37,204 nucleotides of DNA from Leptotrichia sp. oral taxon 879 str. F0557 (GTDB taxonomy: Bacteria > Fusobacteriota > Fusobacteriia > Fusobacteriales > Leptotrichiaceae): assembly GCF_000469385.1 (NCBI RefSeq), contig NZ_KI271282.1, positions 1 through 37,204 on the forward strand, read 5' to 3'. The notes under the pieces were generated by a model that did no database searches, had not been told where the DNA came from, and was given only the letters and a program-made list of their open reading frames with translations. The position numbers and the translations under genes are program-made. Below, piece by piece: positions 30,729-37,204 of this stretch; the first letter of the stretch is position 1, and every line of letters begins with the position of its first letter.

Positions 30729-32917
30729 TAAACGTAGCATTTGTTGGAAATCCTAACGTAGGAAAAACCGCTTTAATTAATCAAATCTCACATGCAAGTT
30801 TAAAAATAGGAAACTGGCCAGGAGTAACAATAGAAAAAAAAGAAGTTTTTTTTAAGATAGGCAATGAAGATATAAAACTTATCGATTTGCCGGGAATTTA
30901 CAATTTATCAATAAATACTCCTGAAGAACGTGTTTCAAGAGATTTTTTATTAAATGAAAAAGTTGATGTAATAATCAATGTTATGGATTCGACATCGCTT
31001 GAGAAAAATATTTACTTAACAGCTCTATTAAAGGAACTTGGCATTCCAATCGTTATGGCACTTAACTTTGAGGATGAATTTAAAAGAATTGGTTATAAGC
31101 TGGATGTGGACAGATTTCAAAAGCAGCTTGGTATCCCAGTAGTCTTTACAAGTGGAAAATCTGGAAATGGCGTAGATAAGCTTATGGAAAAAGTAGTTGA
31201 AATTTCAAAACAAACTTTATCAGAACATAAACAACACAGACTTTTATTCGAGAAAGAAATTGAAAGTAATATTGAAACTTTGAAAAATAAATTAAAAAAT
31301 GAGAAATCCTATAAAAAAATACTAGAAAGATACTCTGTTGACTGGCTTGTTATCAAAATTTTAGAAAATGATACAAATGTAATAGCAAGAGTAAAAAATG
31401 AATTTGGGATCAACTTATTAGATGTTGGAAGTCTTGAGAAGAAAAATCTTGAGGAACATTATAGAATTGAAGCTGAAGACATATTGGCAAGAGCAAGATA
31501 CGGAATTGTGCGTGGAATTATTTCAGCAAACTTAACAAGAGGTACTGGAAATAAATTTGCCTTGACAGATAAAATTGATAAAATACTTCTAAATAAATTT
31601 TTGGGCGGAATCGCATTTCTTGCTATAATTTATGCAGTGTTTGTTATTGTATTTGATGGAAGTTCGCCCTTTATTGACTGGATTGACGGGTTTTTTAGTG
31701 ATTTTGTAATAAAATATGTAGGGCATGCTATTGAAGGAGTTCCTGACTGGCTAAGCAGCTTTGTGCTGGAAGGGATTCTTGCTGGAGTAGGTTCAGTCTT
31801 GACATTTGTTCCGCTTATGTTCTTTATCTACTTTTTTATGGCAATTCTTGAAGAAAGTGGGTATATGGCACGTGTAGCGTTTATTTTGAATAAAATGATG
31901 ACAAAGGTTGGGCTTTCTGGAAAAGCATTTATCCCAATGTTAATCGGTTTTGGATGTACAGTCCCAGCAATTTATTCTACAAGAACATTAGAAGATGAGA
32001 AAACAAGAAGGCTGACAGGGGTTATTGCCACTTTTATGTCTTGTGGCGCAAGACTTCCAGTCTATTCTCTTCTTGCGGCAGCTTTTTTCAACAAACAGGC
32101 AGCCTTAGTTGTAGTTTCAATTTATCTTTTTGGAGTATTTATGGCTCTTTTTGTGGCATTTATACTAAAAAGGTTCAATTACTTCAAGGGAAATAACACG
32201 GAACTTCTAATAGAATTGCCTCCATATAGATTACCAAGTGCAAAAGTTGTATGGAACAATATGAAATCAAAAACTTTTGCCTATATAAAAAAAGCAACCA
32301 TAGTAATTTTAGGAATTCTGTTAATTATCTGGTTTTTCCAATATTTTCCAAATAAAGGAGATGCTGAAAATTCTTACTTAGGACAAGCAGCAAAAGTTGT
32401 TCAGCCTGTTTTTAAGCCAACTGGTTTTGGTGATAGATGGGAACCTGTGGCTTCCATTGTGCCAAGTATCATAGCAAAGGAAACTGTTGTAGGATTTTTA
32501 GGGCAAATTTTATTGTCAGAGGAAAAGGATGAGCAACAGGAATATAATTTTGCAAATGACTTAAAAGAGCAAGGAATTGGCCTAGGAAATGCTGTACTTG
32601 ATTCTATAAAATCTTTAGGACATATTGCGACTTTCAAAATTTCAACATTGGAAATGAAAAGTCAGAAAGATCTCGATGAAGATGCTGGAGGAAATATCGT
32701 TCCAGCAATTAGAAATCTATGGAATGACAAATATGGTCCAATAAGAGCTTATTCATTTATGTTGTATGTTCTTCTTGTAGTGCCATGTGCTGTAGCAATG
32801 GGAGCATTAAAACAGGAGTTTGGATGGAAATTATTAGTATTCCAAGTATCAATGTTATTAATCTTACCTTATGCTGCATCAGTATTATTTTTTAATATCG
32901 CACGATTATTTGTATAA
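30725..32917 (+). CDS. feoB: Ferrous iron transport protein B
   Basis: Inner-membrane Fe(II) transporter with an N-terminal G-protein domain. In the 730-residue product G1 GNPNVGKT is at 8-15, G3 DLPG at 54-57 and G4 NFED at 114-117. A helical GDI domain follows to about 270. The membrane part has the two gate motifs GFGCTVPAIYSTR and MSCGARLPVYS and about eight membrane segments. The length is normal. It is followed by a FeoB-associated Cys-rich membrane protein. Typical of iron uptake under low-oxygen conditions. Confidence 0.96.
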   Translation: MINVAFVGNPNVGKTALINQISHASLKIGNWPGVTIEKKEVFFKIGNEDIKLIDLPGIYNLSINTPEERVSRDFLLNEKVDVIINVMDSTSLEKNIYLTALLKELGIPIVMALNFEDEFKRIGYKLDVDRFQKQLGIPVVFTSGKSGNGVDKLMEKVVEISKQTLSEHKQHRLLFEKEIESNIETLKNKLKNEKSYKKILERYSVDWLVIKILENDTNVIARVKNEFGINLLDVGSLEKKNLEEHYRIEAEDILARARYGIVRGIISANLTRGTGNKFALTDKIDKILLNKFLGGIAFLAIIYAVFVIVFDGSSPFIDWIDGFFSDFVIKYVGHAIEGVPDWLSSFVLEGILAGVGSVLTFVPLMFFIYFFMAILEESGYMARVAFILNKMMTKVGLSGKAFIPMLIGFGCTVPAIYSTRTLEDEKTRRLTGVIATFMSCGARLPVYSLLAAAFFNKQAALVVVSIYLFGVFMALFVAFILKRFNYFKGNNTELLIELPPYRLPSAKVVWNNMKSKTFAYIKKATIVILGILLIIWFFQYFPNKGDAENSYLGQAAKVVQPVFKPTGFGDRWEPVASIVPSIIAKETVVGFLGQILLSEEKDEQQEYNFANDLKEQGIGLGNAVLDSIKSLGHIATFKISTLEMKSQKDLDEDAGGNIVPAIRNLWNDKYGPIRAYSFMLYVLLVVPCAVAMGALKQEFGWKLLVFQVSMLLILPYAASVLFFNIARLFV

Positions 32918-33028
32918 TTCTAGAATTATTGTAATTTAAATATATTTTTAGATTAAAATATAATTTTAAAATAATTTTTCTAAATAAAATTTATTATTAA
33001 TCATACAATCTTGAAAGGATAACAAAAT

Positions 33029-33202
33029 ATGGTAAAAACATTCATTGTTGCTGTGATTGCAGCTATAATTGTGCTTGCAGTCTTTAGAAAAATATATAAA
33101 GATTATAAGAAAAATAAAAATTTTTGTGGAACAGATTGTTGTAGCTGTTCAGGTGCTTCAACCTGCAATTCACATAGAGAAACAGAAGATAATAAGAAAT
33201 AA
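33029..33202 (+). CDS. FeoB-associated Cys-rich membrane protein
   Basis: Small 57-residue protein: one membrane helix (residues 3-19, FIVAVIAAIIVLAVF) and a cytoplasmic tail with clustered cysteines (C33, C37, C38, C40, C46). This is the shape of the protein often found directly downstream of feoB in anaerobes, thought to help FeoB function, possibly by binding iron. GAAAGGAT precedes the ATG. 111 bp after feoB and most likely in the same transcript. Confidence 0.85.
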   Translation: MVKTFIVAVIAAIIVLAVFRKIYKDYKKNKNFCGTDCCSCSGASTCNSHRETEDNKK

Positions 33203-33330
33203 TATAGTTTGAGTATTATTTTTTCAAAGTTTAAAAAAAGTATTTAAAAATTTTATTATAAGAATCCTTCTGTATAATTATATCTGACCAATAGAAAAAG
33301 TGAAAACTTTTTTCTTCAAAACTCCTTTTT

Positions 33331-33365
33331 AAATATGCTATCACAAGGGTAGCATATTTTTTTTG
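33331..33365. terminator. Terminator of the feo operon
   Basis: AAATATGCTA (33331-33340) pairs with TAGCATATTT (33350-33359), followed by more T's. It lies about 130 bp after the Cys-rich protein stop. The rest of 33203-33484 shows no convincing gene. Confidence 0.75.
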
Positions 33366-33484
33366 CCATTTTTTTACAAAGCAAGGTAATACAGTACCAA
33401 AAAGATATTCAGTTACCTTTTTCATTTTTTAATATTTTTTATTTATTTGTGATTTTTCCAAAAAGGGTACTCATTTACCTTATC

Positions 33485-33506
33485 CGTTGGACTAGCGTTG
33501 GACTAA
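33485..33506. repeat. Tandem 11-bp repeat beside the integrase
   Basis: CGTTGGACTAG is followed directly by CGTTGGACTAA. It is more GC-rich than its surroundings and lies 40 bp outside the integrase terminator. It could be an integrase arm-binding site or part of the attachment site. Seen in sequence; the role is inference. Confidence 0.4.
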
Positions 33507-33522
33507 AACTAATGTCAAGAAA

Positions 33523-33543
33523 AAAGCCTATAATTAAGGCTTT
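33523..33543 (-). terminator. Terminator after the integrase
   Basis: AAAGCCT (33523-33529) and AGGCTTT (33537-33543) form a perfect 7-bp stem, followed on the minus strand by a T-rich run. It abuts the integrase stop codon. Confidence 0.8.
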
Positions 33544-34608
33544 CTATGAAGTTTTTCTAAAATTTAAACTATTCATTGATAACTTTAGTTTTTGTTTATC
33601 TGTTTGAATATAATATTGTTTTGTTGTCGCAATATTTTCGTGTCCCATTATATCTGTTATCACAATATTATTTATTTTTTGATTACTCATAAGTGTCGCT
33701 AGTGTTTTTCTGCAATCGTGAGGTTTATGTTTATTAATTTTTAAAGTTTCCAATGTTTTATAAAATTTCTCACGAAAATAATTTTTTCTTAAAGGCTTAT
33801 TCTCATTCTTTTTTTTACTGAATATCCATTTATCATTGTATATTAAATAATCTGTTGGACTGTTCTCATAAAGCTCTTTTATAATTTCAACTATATCTTT
33901 ATGAATAGGTATGCTTCTATTTTTCCCTTTTCTAGTTTTATTTCCACCGTGTATAAATCCCTCATATAAATCTACATTTTCCTTTTTTAATTCCACAGTT
34001 TCCTCGATTCTCATACCTGTGTAAATCATAATTAAAATATATTTTACCCATATTATATCTGTGTTTTCCCATAATTTTTCTATTTCATCATAATTAAAAG
34101 GTTTTTTTTCTTTGATTTCAGTTTCTTTTGGTAAATTTATAAATTCTGCTCTATTTTTTTCCAATATGTCTATTTCTCTCGCATAGTCCCAAAAAATTTT
34201 TAAAAATCCTTTTGTTATACTTTTAGTTGAAATACTACAATTTAAATCATTTATTAGATTTTGCAATACTGGAGTGCTAATATCTTTAAAAACCAGATTA
34301 TGTAATTCTTTACATCGTTTAAAACTATTGATGTAACTGTTCAAAGTATTTTTAGCAACAATATCTTTTTTACTGTTTTTAAATAACTCAAACAAATCTT
34401 TAAATTTAATTCTATGATTTTCTAAATTGTAAGGATTATTAAAATATTTATTTAATATTTCTGTTGCTTCCTTTTTAGTACTGAAATATCCCAAAGAATG
34501 TCTTTTTTTAGTTACAGGATTAGTAACTCTAACTCTAAAAGGATTCGTTCTATTTATTTTAACTTTTGTTATACTCCCTGTACCATTTGCATTTTTATAC
34601 TTTTTCAT
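33544..34608 (-). CDS. Tyrosine site-specific integrase
   Basis: 354-residue phage/ICE-type recombinase. The N-terminus has the AP2-like DNA-binding part (NPFRVRVTNPVTKKRHSLGY), then a SAM-like core-binding domain and the catalytic domain. Catalytic residues seen: Arg200 in TGMRIEE, His297-x2-Arg300 in HDCRKT, His323 in MGHENI and the tyrosine of KQYYIQ at 332-333. The ATG at 34608 is chosen because GGAG lies 5 nt before it; a TTG eight codons upstream lies before that site. It marks one end of an integrated element that runs to or beyond the right edge. Confidence 0.93.
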   Translation of the reverse strand: MKKYKNANGTGSITKVKINRTNPFRVRVTNPVTKKRHSLGYFSTKKEATEILNKYFNNPYNLENHRIKFKDLFELFKNSKKDIVAKNTLNSYINSFKRCKELHNLVFKDISTPVLQNLINDLNCSISTKSITKGFLKIFWDYAREIDILEKNRAEFINLPKETEIKEKKPFNYDEIEKLWENTDIIWVKYILIMIYTGMRIEETVELKKENVDLYEGFIHGGNKTRKGKNRSIPIHKDIVEIIKELYENSPTDYLIYNDKWIFSKKKNENKPLRKNYFREKFYKTLETLKINKHKPHDCRKTLATLMSNQKINNIVITDIMGHENIATTKQYYIQTDKQKLKLSMNSLNFRKTS

Positions 34609-34694
34609 ATTTTCTCCATTCTGAAAATCCAACTAAAAAGCATTATCTGCTCTATAATTTTAATATTATTTTTCTTTTATTGCAATATATTTAT

Positions 34695-34913
34695 TTAAAA
34701 AAATATCTGTACCAATTCATCATTACTCAATTCTAACAATTCTTTTAATTCATATATTTCTGATTGTGTAAAAAAATTTTTTCCATTCATTTTTTTATTA
34801 AGTCCACTTTCTGATATATTCATTTTTTTTGATATTTCTTTATAGTTCAATTTCTTTTTTCTAATTCTACTTTTCAATGTATAGTATATTAGTCTCTTAT
34901 CTTCTAAATTCAT
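34695..34913 (-). CDS. Small HTH protein of the integrated element
   Basis: 72 residues with one helix-turn-helix: KLNYKEISKKMNISESGLNK followed by a recognition helix region and LKELLELSNDELVQIF. The shape is that of a Cro/excisionase-like phage regulator. ATG at 34913 or GTG at 34922 could start it; both have weak ribosome-binding sites. It lies between integrase and Rep and may control excision or integrase expression. That role is inference. Confidence 0.7.
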   Translation of the reverse strand: MNLEDKRLIYYTLKSRIRKKKLNYKEISKKMNISESGLNKKMNGKNFFTQSEIYELKELLELSNDELVQIFF

Positions 34914-34957
34914 ATTTACCACTCTACTTTCTCTACTTTTATTAGTATATTTTTAGC

Positions 34958-34977
34958 TAAAATAAGTTAAAATAAGT
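34958..34977. repeat. Tandem 10-bp repeat upstream of the small HTH gene
   Basis: TAAAATAAGT occurs twice in direct succession, about 45 bp before the HTH gene and near its probable promoter region. It is a possible operator. The remainder of 34914-35134 shows no gene, only a GC-richer stretch at 35093-35125. Confidence 0.45.
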
Positions 34978-35134
34978 TGCAAATTTTTAAATATTACGTT
35001 TTTTAATTTTTAACTTGTATTTTAGATATATTTTCTGTTTATAGTTTTTAATAATTTAAAAATTTATTTCATAAAATTATTTTATTTGATTCGCTATTAT
35101 CAATCGAAGGGGCTAAGTCTGACAGGAAGTATTC

Positions 35135-35896
35135 TTATTCTTTAAATTTACTCCAATGATATATTCTTTTCCTTTTTATAATATTTAGATAAATAGAAAG
35201 AATTGTCTTATTTTCATCATTATCAAAAAAATTTTTCAATCTTTTCTTTTTAGAATGAGTTAAATAAGATACAGTTTTTTGTATTTTTTCTTCTGTACCT
35301 AATTTTTCTAAATGAACATTGGTTTTAAATCCATTTAGAATATTCCATTTAGTCTGTATCATTTCTTTTAATTCTTTCATTTTAAAATGTTTGTATATCC
35401 CTTTTATTGTAAATAGTAGAATATGTAAATGAGGAAGAAAAGAATTTCTTTCAGGATTGTAGGCTATTTCCATTACTCTTAAATATCCTTTTACAGTCTT
35501 TTTTAAAAAAGGACTTTTGACTAATTTATTAAAGTTTGTCCTTACTACATTTAATTCATTTTGTAATCTACTTTTATCATCAATTTCAACATTTTTTCCA
35601 TTTATTGTCAGTATAAATATCAAATATCTATTTTTAAAATTTTCTATTTTCTTCATTATTTCAAAATATTTGGCACTTCTGTCTATTTCATCACATATAG
35701 GACAGCTTCTTCGTTTACATCTTAAATTTTTAGTAAATTTCATTGAGTTTTCGTGGCATTCAATATAATTATTAAAACAGGTATTAATACTGCTGTATTC
35801 AGATTTTGATATTATTTCGTATTCAGAATACCATTCAAGAGCCTTTAAATAATAATTTTCCTTCTCTTCTATCACTTTTTCTGTATCTATTTTCAT
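35135..35896 (-). CDS. Rolling-circle replication initiator (HUH, Rep_1-like)
   Basis: 253-residue plasmid/phage-type Rep protein that nicks the double-strand origin and starts rolling-circle replication. Seen: a Cys cluster C60-x4-C65-x2-C68 (RCKRRSCPICDE), the metal-binding HxH at His156 and His158 (LPHLHIL) and the likely nicking tyrosine Tyr211 in VSYLTHSKK. This matches the pUB110/pC194-type order. The ATG at 35896 shares its A with the stop of the upstream small gene (TGATG). Its presence with an integrase suggests an element that can excise and replicate as a circle. Confidence 0.85.
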   Translation of the reverse strand: MKIDTEKVIEEKENYYLKALEWYSEYEIISKSEYSSINTCFNNYIECHENSMKFTKNLRCKRRSCPICDEIDRSAKYFEIMKKIENFKNRYLIFILTINGKNVEIDDKSRLQNELNVVRTNFNKLVKSPFLKKTVKGYLRVMEIAYNPERNSFLPHLHILLFTIKGIYKHFKMKELKEMIQTKWNILNGFKTNVHLEKLGTEEKIQKTVSYLTHSKKKRLKNFFDNDENKTILSIYLNIIKRKRIYHWSKFKE

Positions 35897-36048
35897 CAAT
35901 TCTTTTCTCCTTTCTTATCTTCTTTTAATCTAAATTTCCACAAAGGACATTTATTATAGGGACAGTTTAAGACTTTTTCCTTATCATCATCCCAGCATTC
36001 AAGACAATGCTTTTCAATTGCCTCTTTTTCTAAACTTTTATTTTTCAT
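35896..36048 (-). CDS. Small Cys-rich phage-type protein
   Basis: 50 residues, starting MKNKSLEKEAIEKHCLECWD. The cysteines form C15-x2-C18 and C29-x4-C34, in the order HCLECW...NCPYNKCPLWKFR. This is the pattern of a common small phage/element protein with the motif CxxC...C(x4)CPLW-FR, presumed to bind zinc. It has a strong AAGGAG site and overlaps the Rep start as TGATG. Function unknown. Confidence 0.75.
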   Translation of the reverse strand: MKNKSLEKEAIEKHCLECWDDDKEKVLNCPYNKCPLWKFRLKEDKKGEKN

Positions 36049-36178
36049 AAAATTCACTCCTTTTAAAATTTCTACCTTTTCTTTTGGAATAAACTACATT
36101 TTTTTATTGTTATTTTTTTATAATTTTTTTCTATTTTGTTTAATACTAATTAATAATAGAAGAATAATTTTTGTATCT

Positions 36179-36291
36179 AAAAAGATGTGTTTTAAAATAA
36201 ATTATACTTTTGTATTACAATATAGTTGTACCACTATTTTTAAAATTTGTCAATATCTTTTTGGCATATTTTTTTAAAAATACATCTTTTT
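36179..36291. repeat. Inverted repeat around the divergent control region
   Basis: AAAAAGATGTGTTTTAAAA (36179-36197) and TTTTAAAAATACATCTTTTT (36272-36291) are inverted copies with one substitution and one indel, 74 bp apart. The rep-operon promoter lies between them. Confidence 0.65.
36225..36253 (-). promoter_or_regulatory. Promoter of the small Cys protein-rep operon, with operator word
   Basis: On the minus strand, TTGACA (36253-36248), a 17-nt spacer and TACAAC (36230-36225) with an extended TGG before it. The word TGGTACAAC over the -10 recurs as TGGTACTAAC at the divergent promoter, suggesting one repressor binds both. The leader of ~170 nt before 36048 shows no gene. Confidence 0.6.
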
Positions 36292-36305
36292 GATTAAAAA
36301 AATTA

Positions 36306-36346
36306 TTGAAATTTTGTAAAATTTATTATATAATTATGGTACTAAC
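36306..36346 (+). promoter_or_regulatory. Promoter and operator word of the XRE regulator
   Basis: TTGAAA (36306-36311), a 17-nt spacer and TATAAT (36329-36334). TGGTACTAAC (36337-36346) covers the expected start of transcription and matches the site at the divergent promoter. Confidence 0.65.
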
Positions 36347-36364
36347 AAAGATTGGAGAGAAATT

Positions 36365-37048
36365 ATGGAAGAAAATAATAAAGAATTGAATAATAAAATT
36401 TTGGGAGAAATAATAAGAAATTATAGAAAAAGAAAAGGGCTGAGTTTGGAAAATCTTGCCAAGCAAATGGATATAACAAAATTAAGTATACAAAAATATG
36501 AAGTTGGGAAAAGAACAATACCATTTAATACTTTGCTTGATTTTTTTAGAATACTTGAGATACCTTTAAATGAATTGGAAAAATTTTTTAAAAAAGAAGA
36601 AAAGTCAGAGATAAGAGAAATTTTAAGTGCTTTATTTAAAGAAAATAAGAGAATAACAGCTATAATATGTTTTATTGATTATTTAGAAAATTTAGGATTT
36701 TCATTCAATGTGATAAATTCGATAGATGAAGAAAACGGATTGATTTATGGAGATATAGAAGACGCTATAAGAAACCCTAAAGTGATAACTGTGCGAAGTC
36801 CAAATAAAAAATATATATTTTATATTGGAATCAAGGATTTTCTTTCATTTATAAGTCTTCGTTCAGAAAATAATATAAATGATTTTATAAATTATCTTGA
36901 AGTATATCACTTAGATAGAAGTGATACAGGATATGATGATGAAGAAATAGAAAGAATGGAAAAAATATTTAAAAAAGTACCTTTGAAAAAACCAAGTATT
37001 TTTAAAGAAATTATTGAAAAATTGAATGAGAAAACTAAAAACAAATAA
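36365..37048 (+). CDS. XRE-family repressor of the integrated element
   Basis: 227 residues. The N-terminal XRE helix-turn-helix (about 13-66) is LGEIIRNYRKRKGLSLENLA, KQMDITKLSIQKYEVGKRTI and the following helices. The C-terminal half is acidic and does not show the LexA-type Ser/Lys protease motif, so induction by RecA self-cleavage is not supported. It is transcribed divergently from the rep operon and probably represses it and itself through the shared TGGTAC-type sites. GGAGAG precedes the ATG. Confidence 0.85.
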   Translation: MEENNKELNNKILGEIIRNYRKRKGLSLENLAKQMDITKLSIQKYEVGKRTIPFNTLLDFFRILEIPLNELEKFFKKEEKSEIREILSALFKENKRITAIICFIDYLENLGFSFNVINSIDEENGLIYGDIEDAIRNPKVITVRSPNKKYIFYIGIKDFLSFISLRSENNINDFINYLEVYHLDRSDTGYDDEEIERMEKIFKKVPLKKPSIFKEIIEKLNEKTKNK

Positions 37049-37062
37049 ATTTGCAACAAAAT

Positions 37063-37092
37063 ACAGGGCCTTTCATTTTTTAGAGGCCCTGT
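37063..37092 (+). terminator. GC-rich hairpin after the XRE gene
   Basis: ACAGGGCCT (37063-37071) and AGGCCCTGT (37084-37092) form a perfect 9-bp GC-rich stem, 14 bp after the stop. No T-run follows, but T's fill the loop. It probably ends the transcript. Confidence 0.6.
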
Positions 37093-37204
37093 CTGATTAA
37101 GATATGCACTTGTAACTCCGTATAAGCCCCGTAGAGAGCATTTAAACTCATTTTTGATTTTCCCCCCTTGAATAACAAAAATAAACTCTTAAATCGGCTC
37201 TTAC
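37093..37204. other. Unassigned right edge
   Basis: 112 bp, noticeably less AT-rich, with words such as CCGTATAAGCCCCGTAGAG and a run of six C's. No gene, tRNA or repeat unit can be supported from the part visible. The element boundary is not seen. Confidence 0.4.

Noticed and set aside
33231-33425. 64-residue minus-strand frame beginning MKKVTEYLFG.
   Set aside because: It runs through the feo terminator hairpin and has no ribosome-binding site or recognisable features.
33497-33510. GGACTAAAAC near the integrase recalls the end of Leptotrichia Cas13a CRISPR repeats.
   Set aside because: It occurs once, without spacers or cas genes, and forms part of the tandem 11-bp repeat. A similar word at 35107-35120 (GAAGGGGCTAAGTC) is also single.
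37093-37204. GC-richer right edge as a possible CRISPR repeat or RNA gene.
   Set aside because: Only one copy is visible, with no clear structure, and the sequence ends there.

Overview
The window is chromosomal DNA of a very AT-rich bacterium with Gram-negative-type genes (SppA, CbiT/G/H, FeoAB) next to Firmicute-like arrangements (accB-accC-Asp23-nusB, a mannose-family PTS with DUF956). This combination, the AGGAG ribosome-binding sites and the AT-rich codon use suggest Fusobacteriota, most likely a Leptotrichia relative. That assignment is an inference from gene content, not a database match.

Layout. Positions 194-5057 (minus strand) hold nadR and an operon accB-accC-asp23-amaP-nusB. Positions 5405-8023 (plus) hold coaE, an LCP-family protein and engB. 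Positions 8363-10472 (minus) hold a comM/yifB-type ATPase and a dps gene with a perfect palindromic PerR-like operator on its promoter. Positions 10758-13947 (plus) form a lipid-related module: patatin-like hydrolase, HxxxDG acyltransferase and a zinc-ribbon membrane protein. Then come sppA (minus), an exported 32-residue-repeat protein, and the ACT/UPF0210 pair. Positions 18913-25961 hold three cobalamin genes (cbiT, cbiG, cbiH) separated by a decayed dehydrogenase region, an exported protein, DUF488, a NUDIX/YqfO-like fusion and another exported protein. Positions 26170-29424 (minus) hold a complete mannose-type PTS (IIAB, IIC, IID, DUF956). A YciI-like gene and the ferrous iron operon feoA-feoB-Cys-rich protein follow. 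From about 33485 to the right edge lies one end of an integrated element: tyrosine integrase, small HTH protein, HUH rolling-circle Rep, a small Cys protein and a divergent XRE repressor.

The most unusual features are these. (1) A dispersed ~102-bp intergenic element is present in four good copies (6016, 8195, 18731, 25999), all in the same orientation. Its arms A, B, A', B' are interleaved as in an H-type pseudoknot, and paired positions change together between copies. A fifth, degraded copy lies at 13151. (2) The AccB-like protein of the accBC operon has glycine where the biotinyl lysine should be. (3) A frameshifted beta-hydroxyacid dehydrogenase and the tail of its former upstream partner lie between two copies of the 3' end of cbiT. 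(4) A NUDIX hydrolase is fused to a YqfO/NIF3-insert-like domain. (5) The integrated element has a divergent control region with matching operator-like words at both promoters.

No rRNA, tRNA, CRISPR array or complete insertion sequence was seen.
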